Notes under the pieces: generated by a model
Seen by the model: the letters and a program-made list of their open reading frames with translations, nothing else
What the model was told of the DNA's origin: nothing
Databases searched by the model: none
Translations under genes and position numbers: made by a program
Source: a virus
Direction: 5' to 3' (one strand)
Virus record (IMG/VR): IMGVR_UViG_3300046355_000046
Coordinates: 22,458-86,457 of that record
Length of the DNA stretch: 64,000 bases
In this document: piece after piece, positions 27,101-36,900 of the stretch
How the letters are laid out: every line of letters begins with the position of its first letter
Numbering within the stretch: the stretch's first letter is position 1

Positions 27101-30100
27101 TAGCTTACAAGGCTGTAGCAGACTTAACTCAAAAGGATACGGCTGATCTATTAGAAGGATTGAACTACTACTTCTTTACAGAGTTATTCAAACGAGGAAA
27201 TAATATAGATAGCATCTTAGGAAGTTTAGACAAGAAACAGTCTAATGCTTTATTAAATAATTTATGGAATAAATCTGTAGAGCAAGTATCTAATAACTTG
27301 TCTTTGATTAGTCCAAAGATTAACTCTACACTTAATGCTAACATAGATGAGTTCTACAGAGAATTCAAAAAGAACTTAGACCGTTATGGTGTAATCTTCT
27401 CTGAAATAGAAGAAGATGAGAACAACGTTACAGATACTTTAGGTATCAGAGACGCTATTACAATTGACCCTAGAAGCATGACGTCTACAAACGTTATGTT
27501 ATTACTTACTTCTTTACCACAGACTACTGTAACAAGAGGTAAAACTGTCCTTGTAAAGAACGATCTTAACCAACCACGTTTAGCTAATACAGATAGAGTA
27601 CATACAACCCTACTTAACGAACTTAGTAATGTAGTGAGTATTGTAGATAAAGACGGTGTTCGTAAAAATACTTTAGATCTAATGATGGAAAAATTAGATA
27701 AGAAGTACAAAACTGCAGACAATAACTACCGTGAAAACTATGGCTGGGTACGTAACTTAAAGCTACGTCTTAAATATGAGAACAACTTAGGAATTAAAAC
27801 ACCTGCTTCTACATTAAATAAAGAAGACGTTTTATTAAGAGTTTCATTTACTAAGAGTTTTAGCAATGCTAGATTCTCTCCAGAGAAACTTATTGTTTCT
27901 GATGAGGGATACATCTACAACACTAATCCGCTTATTAATGTAAATGAGGATAGAATCCGTAATGAGTGGGCTAATAACTTAAAGGTAGCTGTTCAGAACA
28001 AACAGACTAACTTAGTTAAGATTGATAGCTCTGGTCGTATGATGATCAATAGAAAGTCTGATGACTATATTGATCTAATGGATGAAGCTAAAGCTAGAAG
28101 TACATATGACTTGGCTACAGCTTTAAATGCACTAAGTATATTAGGTATTGAGTTTACTGCTACCTTAAATGAACTAGCACAGTTTGAGAACAGTATTCGT
28201 GAGCAAACTCTTCAGATTCTAGACGTAATGAAGTCAGGAGAAATAGATGATATTGCTGATCTATTTGGTAGAAACGTAGTAGGTGGTAGAATTAACACAC
28301 TTATTGCTATTGAATCTAAGTATAGCAGTGAAGATAATATCTTAAGTTACAATAATGCAGAAGGTCAGCAACAGTTTAGTGTTGGCCAACCGTCATTGTT
28401 AAGTAACATGATTAACATTTTGAATACAGTTAACTCACAAGAGGAGCTTATTCAGACTGCACCATGGTTAGGATTTATTGATGAGGAAGGTGAAGTAGTA
28501 TTCAATGCTTACCAAACTAACTCAGAGCTTTTAAGAAAAGGCGGACGTTTGTTTGATATCAACGGAAAGCGTAAGAATAATACAGAAATTAGCTATCATG
28601 TTATTTCTGGTTTAGGTATTACGGAAGTTGATGGTAATAACACAGCCAAACTTCAGTTCCCTGAGCGTGTAGCTAACAAGATTCACTTTTTGTTAAATAA
28701 TGTTGTGTTCTCTAACATCAACTCAGATAAGAGTACAGAATATGGTATTGGAATTCCTGGTAAGCTTATGGTAAGCAGAAGGGATATTCAGAAAATGATG
28801 ACTACAGAAGACAAGAGTATTGTGGACATGTACGTAAATCATTTATATGATGAGATGTATGCTGCTACTATACAAGCTGATAGTCCAGTAGATATTCAAT
28901 ACTACCGTGATGGTGTATTTAACTTAGGTCACTTCAGAGATATCATTGGTAAAGACATGATTGCTAAGTTCAATCAAGATGTCATTACTAACGAGATGGA
29001 CTTTGAAGAGTTTATTGAAGAGAATAGAGAGTTAATTGAAGATAAGATTACTACTTACATCAACAATAAGATTGAAGATACAGTTGCTTTCTTAAAAGAC
29101 TTAGACTTGTTCATCAAGCCTGATACCTTTAAGAGTGACTTATATATTACAGATGCTATTGATAATGATGGCTTAGATGAAATGTTAGGTATCAAAGATA
29201 CTCAAACATTAAACTACAGAACTGGAGGATATGATTCTGAGTTAAAGAGTCGTAGTGGATATACAGAAGATAATATCAGAACCATTGCTGCTATTCTTTC
29301 TTTAAACGAAGAATTACTTTTAACAGAGCAGCATAAGTTGATCTACGGTCACCCTGCCTTATATAAAGACTTACCTAAGCGTGCTAATGGTGCTACTTCT
29401 ACTAAAGAAGCTTTTGTAGAAGATAGTGATGTTGTTGCTTGGATGGATAATAACATGGTACGTAATGATGGCAAACTTCGTTCAGAAGAGACACATCAGA
29501 CTATCAAGAACATATCATTTAAAGACATGGATGTAGTAAGTGCATTCTATAATGATATTGCAGAAAGTACATATGCTGAAATGATTGCTTCTGGTATTAC
29601 TAAAGAAATAGCAGAGAAAAAGATTGGTGCAAGATTTAATGAGCAAGGTCAGATCTCTGGATTGATTTTAAACAAGAAGAAAGAGTTTACAGGTATGATT
29701 AAAGCATACATGAACTTAAATGAAGCTGATGCCATGGCTATGGGTTTACCAGACGTAATTAGAGATATTCTATTTATGAGTGGTAAGTTTACTAGTCAAC
29801 GTGAAGCTCAATGGGATTATGAGATTGCTTATGAGACTTTAGTTCGTTCTGGAGCTATGCCAAATGCTAAAGGTGAGACTATTAAAAAGTCAGATCCTCG
29901 TTATAAGTCTGCTAACAAAGCTCAAATAGAAGCTGCTAAAGAAACATTTGATAAAGGAAATCCAGGGTATGTATTTGAGGTATTAAAGCCACAGTACTTT
30001 GGATATGCTCAGACAGATAATGTAACTCATCCAGTATTCTTGAAGCATGCTTTACAACCTAAGTTCTATCGTCACGTAGAAGGTAATCAGTTTGAGAAGC

Positions 30101-33100
30101 TTTACATAGCTGCTCAGAAAGATAAAGTAGATGTAATTGGTTTTGAGTCAGGTGAAAAAGTGGGTAACGTAACTACTACGGATGGAAACTTCTTACCAAT
30201 CTATAATGAGGCTGGAGAGATTAATGTTGTAACATCAAACAAAGGATATGAGTTACCAACTGAATTGCCACGTCAGAGTCTATACAGTAGATTCTACGGA
30301 ATTCAAGTTGAGCAATCTAGTAAGCCTAAAAAGTTCGTTGTAAAAGGAACTCAAATTACTAAACAAGTAATGAGTAACTTCTATGAGAATGGTGCTCCTG
30401 TTAATCCAACTATTGGCGGTCTTATCCAAGAGTATAACGAGACTATTCGTGAGATGATGAGACTTGGTAAAGAAGAGCTTCTTAAAGAACTTGGTCTTGA
30501 GAAAAAAGGTGACTTCCAGTATGAAGCTAAAGATATCTCTAGATTAGTTAAGATCTTAAGAAGAGAAGCTGAGAGCAGAGACTTACCAGATAACATGATT
30601 AATGCTATCAACTACATTGTAAATGAAGATGATACACAATCATTAGAGTATGAGTTTGATACTTTAATCAACCGTGATAAGATAGATAATATTCTTAACT
30701 CAATTGTGGACAGCAGAATTATCTCTCAGAAAATGAGTGGTAAGTCTTCACCGCAAGTTGCTAGCACTACATATGAAGCTGCTCCAAGAAACTATGTTTA
30801 TCTTAAAGATGGTATTTACAAGACACTTACTAAGTCAGAACTTAAAGGATTAACAGAAGAAGAGAAAGCGTCTATTCGTATGCAGTCTTCAGATCTTAAG
30901 TTTTACCACTCTAAAGATGGTAAGATTCAAGGTGTAGAGATGTATATTACATGGCCCTTCACTGAGGTTACTCCAGAAGAGTTAGGATTAAAATTAGTAA
31001 ATGGTATTTACTTAATGCCGGAAGGTGGTATCAAAGGTATTGATAATGAGTTACTTAAGGCTATTGGTTTCCGTATTCCTACACAAGGTATGAACTCAAT
31101 TGAGAGTATTATCATTAAAGGATTTACTCCTATTACTAATGGTGATATGATTGTAGTTCCTTCTGAGATTGTTGGTAAAGCTGGATCTGACTTTGATATA
31201 GATAAGCTTAATATCTATTTAGGTAATTACTTTGTAGATATTCTTGGTAAGGATTACTCTGGTAAAGACTTTAGAGACTTCATGATTAATGACATGATCT
31301 CTTCTGGAGCTGATCAAATATATGCAGATAACGTAATGAACGTTATTACATCTGAGCAGTTCAAGCAGATTAATGAATCTACATATACAGATAGAGGTAA
31401 GATTGTTAAAGGAGCTAAGACTAGCTTAAGTGACATTAGTGCATCTAAAGAAACACAAGAAGACTTAGCATTTATTAAGGCTAGTCTTTCTAGATATAAT
31501 GCTTCTGTAAAAGGACAAAAGGTTATCCGTTATATCAAGCCTACACTTGGTACTAAAGAAAGCTTACAGAATAAGTTAATCAACATAATGTCTGAACTTA
31601 TTCTTAGACCAGAGAACTATGCTCAGCTTGTAGCTCCAAATACAACAGATACTCTTAAGGATCTTGCAGAAGAGATTAAAGGATGGAAAGTTGATGCTGG
31701 TACTAAACAACTAGAAGATGAGAAGTCTCCTACATACTTAAGAACATTTATTGGATCTAATAGTATCCGTGAGCGTTACTTAACAGCTAAAAGAATGGTA
31801 GGTATTGCAGCGGTACACTCTACGTTCCATGTAATGGCTCAAGTTAGTGGTCTTAAACTAAATAATAGATATAGTTCTAAGAGCATCTATTACTTAAACG
31901 CTAAAGGAGAAGATACTAAAACAGTAAACATCAAGCTTACTCACCACGGTAGAGATGAGAATGGTCTATACTCAATTGGGCATAGACTAGACAAAGCAGG
32001 TGCATTTATTAGTGAACTTATCTCACAAGCATTATCTGGTTTTGTGGACGGTGCTAAAGATCCATTTGTATTTGACTTAAACTTTTCATTAAATACAGCT
32101 AGTACTTGGTTCTATTTACAACATCATGGTGTACCAGTAGATGAGATAGCTTACTTCTTTAATCAACCTATCTTAGATAGCTTGTTCAAAGAAACATCTA
32201 AGAATAGATCTTCATTCAAAGTGATTAACGGTGAGAACCTTACTAGAAAAGAATTATTCTATAAAGTTATCGCACCTTACTATAACAAAGTAGTAGGTGG
32301 TGATTTAGAAGCTATGCTTGCTGGAGCAGCACAATCATCTAAGGCTCAAGAAGATGCGTTACAAAAACTTATCTTAGCTGAGCTTAATGAGATTAGAGAT
32401 AGCCTTGAAACATTTGATAGTAAAGAATTAATTAAAGCTATCAAAGATGGTAGTAATGCTGATGCAAGATTACAGATTGCTGTAATAATGGATTATGTAG
32501 AGTATGAAGCTCAGGCTAGATTGATGTCTAACTTCATGCAGGCTATTGGATATGATACTAATAAGACCAAAACTGTACAAGAAAACATGTTACAAATTGG
32601 TCGTTGGGAAAGATCTAAACAAGAGAACTTTGTTAATAATCCGGATTCTATTCTAGAAAGTACTTTCTTAGGAGAGATGAAAGATCAAAAAGAAGATATC
32701 TTTAGCATGTTTAGAAACTTCTTTATTACATTATCTCCTGAGATCCAAGAAGTGTTCCAGCCATTGTATGATAAGATAGATAATCCAGAGTTCTTTATTA
32801 TGAAGGATGATGCTATCAACTTAATTAATAGATACCAAAACTTTGTAATTGCTTACTTACTTCATACTACACCGTATATGAATACTGAAGGAAAGCAAGA
32901 AACATTAAATACTTTATATCAAGACTTGTTTACTGGAGAGAATTCTTTTGCTGGTACATTATACAAGTATAAGAATTCAGAAGATCCAAATATCTCTGAC
33001 AACTTGATTATCAAGGAGTTAGTACCGTTGATGACAGATGATGCTACTAAGACAGATAATATCATGTTGTTCAGAAATAAGATAGATACTTTCCAGATAA

Positions 33101-33924
33101 ATAATGTCATAGAAGCTTATAACAACTTAAGAAGTTATGGTGAGAAAACAGCTGATGATAAGCTAGTAAAATTTGCTGATGACCTAGCTAAATTTAGTAT
33201 ATTGCAGTCAGGTTTACAAAGTAGTTTCATTGACTATAAAAAGGTATTAAGTACTGAGATTTACTCTGAGCTTGTAAAAACAATCTTAGATAGATTTAAA
33301 TTAGACCCATCTATATCAGTAGATCAAGTATGGAAATCTTTCCATCAGAACAACTGGTATAATAGATCAATTGTAACTAAAGCACCAGCTTGGTTAAGAA
33401 TTAAGAGTGGTCAGTTGGCAATTAGTCCATTAAGTTCTGTTATTGTTAATGACTATTTGATCAAGTATGTACGTAATCCTAAGATCAGTAAAGAGGAATT
33501 AAAAAAGATGAAGAAAGATAAGACATTGGCTCAAGCTTTCCAACCTGTATTATTCCAAAAGACTGAACAAAAAGATAAGAAAGGAAAGATTATATACATG
33601 CCTATTGGTAAAGCTGGAAACAGAAACCGTATGCTTGAGATCTATAAAGATGATCAAGAGTCTATTTTACCAGGTAATGTAATGCAGATAGAAACACAAG
33701 ATGCCTTAACTGCAGCTGAAGGATATGTATCTGCTGAAGACTTGATGAGACAACCAGGGTTTATTAAAGCCATGGGTGAGTTAGCAGGTGAAAAGACTCA
33801 GAATAACGGTCTAAAAGCTCTAGCTGAGAATGCCTTAAAAAGCTTGAATGAAAGTAAGGAAGTAGATGATACTATCTCTAAAAAAGAGGATGAATCTGTT
33901 AAATGTAATAAAAAAGGTAAATAA
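21196..33924 (+). CDS. Giant virion RNA-polymerase-like protein (4242 aa)
   Basis: The region around residues 3293-3336 reads R-I-P-T-Q-G-x-N-S-I ... VVPSEIVGKAGSDFDIDKLNI. This matches the layout of the beta'-type double-psi barrel of multisubunit and YonO/crAss-type RNA polymerases, with catalytic Asp 3332, 3334 and 3336. About 150 residues earlier 'KMSGKSSPQ' (K3179, K3183) could be the partner barrel's lysine loop. H1843-E-A-F-E, with 'MLAEEFRDYIL' about 60 residues later, suggests a zincin-like domain. Residues 130-450 are Ala/Gly-rich with hydrophobic helices, and 950-1000 are Lys/Glu-rich linkers. Crass-like vRNAPs are packaged and transcribe early genes; that role here is inferred. 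Confidence 0.75.
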   Translation: MAENLFEQDYLSNLPENAIEGVPSTEEMPVYDTPVEAPSSIDQPEQQIATGQEPPRSKYKSYDEALNAINVEANRVFPLANESWIDPRVVPSETAKKYRGTKYGYIYGIDNDNFYGEQEGGFATFGKGIARLGLGILTKTGEGIGYIGGLLDSDNWDADIITKASDNGFSEIFRNIDDKAKNDWLPTYQEAADRNKGFWSKAFTDGDFWMTDAVDGLAFLASAWIPGLALSKLQLGANLARLASGMRVGLGAAEAAIEGAGAAVNYTKSAANAFSKLDKFNAWALATSSESMYEAKAVKDKVMDSLSYDEFGRTRYKEDGTPYTDEEKKRISGAAAQNTFIMNAGLLAATNAIELKWLGQAFGKAPGVAGAVTGAAQFGESMGVRTATSGIERFLNSKKGAFISGIGQGVLAEGYVEENGQLAIQRINEAYGTSGRMADLSNTSEVFKQYFKQTGDALMGKDTEASISIGIGGILGGIGAGVGGVRQFGRDQAATQAAVEMYNAAQENWLKFGNIYKTKLVDSTDAEGNPVKVEKVVYDDNNQPVLDEKRIAAVTSSFRAVNSALEESTKVDDKFKKDALRDTAFAQFVIAHINAGVEGTIDQKLDAVRKSDPEQIAKLGFVLGEDIDTQINRYKGLAASIIKQNKLMNADIMYDGTQDDVARKNKMVNMAAEQAAYKTILNDLLTEVTEVKNDLLSTENSSLSDGIVEQLNEYQYRIKSQEEVIAAMQKKGFVTNLETVAQEVLDGLKKSFDKLQKDNETTIATLEKDDNGFYKYEKEDRNQPGVSDNLNKKIKLKGELQNHIKGIGLEWAKYADTINGKENFLQSLSDEMLSVVDSQLKAEAAKPKPPVAIAPTQSKLSVTYKTEDDVEITTEFVTGDIYNLTDTNSGEVTKLEVMAVNEEDSSVTIKINDGDPAVIDAEELATTLANEGWTKQAVKKTRKKAVKKDVDEDGQEETEELEDNETVTTFSKTNKLPKFEEVGFNKTFGRQYLDEEDTVPNEENGTDRFFKFTAKFNLARRGYALQVITSENDTFGIRDTEFNANDIKVVVVKKQPQADGSVKYAYVNVDNELIPEGEQTKDNIIYRSLAGIDSWTVERVRREYTVDSETTDEEIQEAIDAEKAYQKTLLDNTKDGGNVYLDVVTAMPGIQRIEYTSAVGEDGKRQLSKAEVEGRVITNNPDFTDLRSVSNPDVNIGLRVSTGRGVVMAGVQAGRVVMQEYTMENGKKIYGDKVIRVFNRDLTDIEKDNLIKAFVRLSELYVQKYGYNAASGKKKIKPLSTADQAEMSIIEDYLKHILNWSRPVKGKVSDKYFWVQSGLHRGNLVIPFTKEEILKNRDKLVRGVTHHVNNKALQDNDSFTTIKFVKGKAVLDKSYDTYEEYLLAKREDGTTPPVYSSLPLYDSNTPQRTQVQIIWKDPSLVEPEAEEEVKASKKKPIAKIKGSSELMDDKIDEFLNGERTKIEVNGVTVSYEMEGGGIIIKVQKEKNIKKSKPFASQKEIADNRSEILKSITQATGYIYGANRGLKQLIAQVTQKAAEAKVTKAPTTSVTPQVADRDTETDNDLRFKNIVRSIFEIKEGNMVRPDYLKPENIEMYEDSDVAGYILKININDIDYVAIMPEMQDLRFDSIERLQQFDNSGLKKVSDETKNNILNGYTDIFDLELVDIVTKRFGKENADFVLDYLTKNKDAKQKLTLLEKGATTSVSAQDGPFFSVEEAVANAVPENGKLSAVVSQMNVKTKEVVKLAEATIAIPSGNINAAKALLTKALIAQLDIDSEEPPFRLDIGEMEATEDFGKLTKFMKEVLPMFPVKKVGHLIHGKGLGAFMRGALHIYENATIGTGFHEAFEAVWASFLTQDEKLDLANEFKAREGSFYNKFTKETKPYSEASMYDVREMLAEEFRDYILLDRSTGNKIANFFKNLWKAIQALFNITPKEKAEMNSIINDLFKKIGTGGFKNARFIKDRLASGIAYKAVADLTQKDTADLLEGLNYYFFTELFKRGNNIDSILGSLDKKQSNALLNNLWNKSVEQVSNNLSLISPKINSTLNANIDEFYREFKKNLDRYGVIFSEIEEDENNVTDTLGIRDAITIDPRSMTSTNVMLLLTSLPQTTVTRGKTVLVKNDLNQPRLANTDRVHTTLLNELSNVVSIVDKDGVRKNTLDLMMEKLDKKYKTADNNYRENYGWVRNLKLRLKYENNLGIKTPASTLNKEDVLLRVSFTKSFSNARFSPEKLIVSDEGYIYNTNPLINVNEDRIRNEWANNLKVAVQNKQTNLVKIDSSGRMMINRKSDDYIDLMDEAKARSTYDLATALNALSILGIEFTATLNELAQFENSIREQTLQILDVMKSGEIDDIADLFGRNVVGGRINTLIAIESKYSSEDNILSYNNAEGQQQFSVGQPSLLSNMINILNTVNSQEELIQTAPWLGFIDEEGEVVFNAYQTNSELLRKGGRLFDINGKRKNNTEISYHVISGLGITEVDGNNTAKLQFPERVANKIHFLLNNVVFSNINSDKSTEYGIGIPGKLMVSRRDIQKMMTTEDKSIVDMYVNHLYDEMYAATIQADSPVDIQYYRDGVFNLGHFRDIIGKDMIAKFNQDVITNEMDFEEFIEENRELIEDKITTYINNKIEDTVAFLKDLDLFIKPDTFKSDLYITDAIDNDGLDEMLGIKDTQTLNYRTGGYDSELKSRSGYTEDNIRTIAAILSLNEELLLTEQHKLIYGHPALYKDLPKRANGATSTKEAFVEDSDVVAWMDNNMVRNDGKLRSEETHQTIKNISFKDMDVVSAFYNDIAESTYAEMIASGITKEIAEKKIGARFNEQGQISGLILNKKKEFTGMIKAYMNLNEADAMAMGLPDVIRDILFMSGKFTSQREAQWDYEIAYETLVRSGAMPNAKGETIKKSDPRYKSANKAQIEAAKETFDKGNPGYVFEVLKPQYFGYAQTDNVTHPVFLKHALQPKFYRHVEGNQFEKLYIAAQKDKVDVIGFESGEKVGNVTTTDGNFLPIYNEAGEINVVTSNKGYELPTELPRQSLYSRFYGIQVEQSSKPKKFVVKGTQITKQVMSNFYENGAPVNPTIGGLIQEYNETIREMMRLGKEELLKELGLEKKGDFQYEAKDISRLVKILRREAESRDLPDNMINAINYIVNEDDTQSLEYEFDTLINRDKIDNILNSIVDSRIISQKMSGKSSPQVASTTYEAAPRNYVYLKDGIYKTLTKSELKGLTEEEKASIRMQSSDLKFYHSKDGKIQGVEMYITWPFTEVTPEELGLKLVNGIYLMPEGGIKGIDNELLKAIGFRIPTQGMNSIESIIIKGFTPITNGDMIVVPSEIVGKAGSDFDIDKLNIYLGNYFVDILGKDYSGKDFRDFMINDMISSGADQIYADNVMNVITSEQFKQINESTYTDRGKIVKGAKTSLSDISASKETQEDLAFIKASLSRYNASVKGQKVIRYIKPTLGTKESLQNKLINIMSELILRPENYAQLVAPNTTDTLKDLAEEIKGWKVDAGTKQLEDEKSPTYLRTFIGSNSIRERYLTAKRMVGIAAVHSTFHVMAQVSGLKLNNRYSSKSIYYLNAKGEDTKTVNIKLTHHGRDENGLYSIGHRLDKAGAFISELISQALSGFVDGAKDPFVFDLNFSLNTASTWFYLQHHGVPVDEIAYFFNQPILDSLFKETSKNRSSFKVINGENLTRKELFYKVIAPYYNKVVGGDLEAMLAGAAQSSKAQEDALQKLILAELNEIRDSLETFDSKELIKAIKDGSNADARLQIAVIMDYVEYEAQARLMSNFMQAIGYDTNKTKTVQENMLQIGRWERSKQENFVNNPDSILESTFLGEMKDQKEDIFSMFRNFFITLSPEIQEVFQPLYDKIDNPEFFIMKDDAINLINRYQNFVIAYLLHTTPYMNTEGKQETLNTLYQDLFTGENSFAGTLYKYKNSEDPNISDNLIIKELVPLMTDDATKTDNIMLFRNKIDTFQINNVIEAYNNLRSYGEKTADDKLVKFADDLAKFSILQSGLQSSFIDYKKVLSTEIYSELVKTILDRFKLDPSISVDQVWKSFHQNNWYNRSIVTKAPAWLRIKSGQLAISPLSSVIVNDYLIKYVRNPKISKEELKKMKKDKTLAQAFQPVLFQKTEQKDKKGKIIYMPIGKAGNRNRMLEIYKDDQESILPGNVMQIETQDALTAAEGYVSAEDLMRQPGFIKAMGELAGEKTQNNGLKALAENALKSLNESKEVDDTISKKEDESVKCNKKGK

Positions 33925-33926
33925 CT

Positions 33927-36900
33927 ATGGGTTGTAGTATAATTCGTAATCCTGAGACTAAACAAATAGAAAGAGTATTAGCTCCTAATGGAAAAGAGTC
34001 TAGACTCTATGAAGATATTCTTTCTATTATAGGATCTAAAGCTAAAGAGGATGCTCTTAAGCTTTGGGCACAAGTGTATACCACTAAGTTTAAAGACTGG
34101 TTTGGTGATTGGGAAAGACTTGAGCGTATTAGACGTGAAGACCCGGGTATGGATGCCGGTACATTTGAGACTGTTAATGCGTTTGTATCTAAAGATATAG
34201 ATGAAAACGGTGAACCTAAAATCTTAAATGGTTTATTTACTGATAGAAATGGTAATGTAAGAATGTTCTATAATGCTTTAGAAACAAATGAAGCTCAGTT
34301 AAATGAAGACTATTTGTTTAATACTCCATTTACTACAGAGATTCGTGAGCTTGAAGAAGACTCAGAAGCTTTCTTTAGACGTAATCGTGAGCTTGCATCT
34401 ATTGGTAGCCCTCAACAATATTCAGAGTATCTTAATACTGTGTTTCCTGGTAGTAGGATAAAGAGTATTGTATATCATGGTACTTTCTTAAAAGACTTAA
34501 TTAAAGACGGATTCAAAGGATACGTTACTTACTTTAGTACTTCTAAGAAATACTCAGATCAATTCAGCTTTGGTAAAGATGAGAACATAATTAGAGCTGT
34601 TGTAAATATTCAAAATCCTTACACCGCTCCATCTGAGATTGCTGATGTACCAGAGGAAGTACATGATACAGATGCTTTTACTGCTCCTAGAGTAGTGAAA
34701 TCTAGAAACTCTGGATATGATTCAGTTGTTGGTAAAGATGCTGGTCAAGAAAAAGGTGACACTATTGCTGTGTTTGAACCACAACAGATTCTTGTACTAG
34801 GTTCTAAAGAAGACATTGAAGGTTTTAGAAGATTTGTATCTCCATCTTTAACTGCAAAAGATATTGAAGAAGGTACAAGACCAGAGGATGTTAAGAATAA
34901 GATTACCAAATTCTTAGAAAAGATTGGTGTAGCTATTCAGTCTGTAGATGTAATCAGAGATGCTCAAGGTAATATTGTAAAAGATGCAGCTGCTAAAGCT
35001 AGCATGTTAAATAAAATCATTCAGGTAGTAGATGGTTTAGAATCACTAGATACACTTCCTGAAGAAGCAGCTCACTTTTTTGTAGAGATGTTAGGCCCAG
35101 GTCATCCTTTGTACAAAGAGATGGTATCTAAAATTACAGGATATAAGGTATATGCACAAACTGTAGAACAGTATAAAAACAAAGCTGCATACCGTAATGC
35201 AGATGGTACTATTAATTTTGATAAGATTAAGAAAGAAGCTATTGGTCAAGTGATAGCTGAACATATTCTTAAGATGCAGACTGGCAATGAGACTCAAGAA
35301 CGTATGAACTTTTTGATGAATTGGTGGACTAAGCTTTGGGACTTTGTTAAAGAGATATTTAATAAGTCTGAAGACAATCCATTTGAGACAGCTGCAGAAA
35401 ATATCTTAGATGGTAATACTGAGTTCTTAGATACAGATATTCAGTTAGACGAAGAGTATTATCAGTTAGTAGATCCTACTCAAGGATTAAAGATGGATCA
35501 GACTAATATTGAATTAGATAATAGTATTGATCCAAGAACTGGTCAGAAGAGACACATTTATAAATACAAAGGTGAGAATGCTAAAGGGTCGGTTACTTCT
35601 ACATATGTAGATAGATGGCTTAAGAAGATATTTAGATCTGACCAAAGATCAGAAAAACAAAAGCTTATTGATTTAAATAAAGCTGAGTTTGGTGATGTAA
35701 TCCATAAGCAGATTCAGAATATTGTTAATAGCTGGACTTATGATGATGGTAGCAAGCGTGATGTACAAGGTCCTATAAATATCATTCTTCCAAACGCAGT
35801 GTACACAAGATTGAATACTTACATTCAATCAGTAATGGCTCAGTATGAACCAGGTACTCAGTTTATGTCTGAGGTTAAAGTGTTTGATCAGAAAGCTAAG
35901 ATTGGTGGAAGTATTGACTTAGTTGTTATCCAACCTAATGGTGTTGTAGACATCTATGACTGGAAATCACAAGAGGTGGGTAAGACACAAACTGACTTAA
36001 AGACTTACAAAGAAACTATGTATCGTATACAGCTAGAGAACTATCGTAAGATCTTACAGCTGCAGTATGGATTCCAGAAGTTTGGAAAACTTCGTGCTAT
36101 TCCTATGAGAACTAAGTTCACTATAAAGAATGGTCAGATTGATACTATTAAAGAATTAGAGGTTGGTAATATTGACCCTACTTTAATTCCTGATGATAAA
36201 AGCTATTTATTACCTGTTACTCTTCGTACAGAAAGTACCGGGGACAGTCAAATGGATAGTCTATTAGAGAAACTAAATGGTATCTATGACAAGATTGATA
36301 AAACAAGATACACTAAAGAAGAGCTTTATAAGAAACGTGAAGAGCTAGCTCAGCTTAGAGTTGCTATCAGAGATTTGCAGCTTAAGAATAAAGTAGATCG
36401 TTTAGTAGAGTTAGGTCTTTTGGAGTATAAGAAGTATGCTGAAATGCTTGATAATAAAACATTAAGCGGTAAAGAACTTCAGGATGCTATTAAGATCTTA
36501 CAAGTATTTAGTGAATCAGGTGTATTGCTTTATGACTTAAGAGAACAATACTTTAACGTAGCACAAAACAGTAAAAAGAAAGGTGCTATAGCTGAGTATG
36601 AAGATCTTAATAAAAGATTCTTGACTATGACGTCAAGAGTAACAAAGCTTATTGCTGACTTAGATATTTATAGAAAAGAACAAGTAGACAACTTGGCTAA
36701 GAAGAATGGTATATTTAATATCCTAGATGCTGAAGCACCTCTTAGTACATATAGAGGTTTACTTAGTGCGTTAAGTAATATACCACAAAGAAGCTTTAGA
36801 TTATTCTCTAAGATATTACGTGTAGTTCAGAATAACAGAGATGCTAAGTTTGATTCTACAGCAGCTAAAATGGTTCTTCTAAAAAAGAAGTTTTTAACAT

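Noticed and set aside
27384-27722. Minus-strand 112 aa open frame antisense to the RNA-polymerase giant
   Set aside because: Shadow of the giant gene, no motif or promoter.
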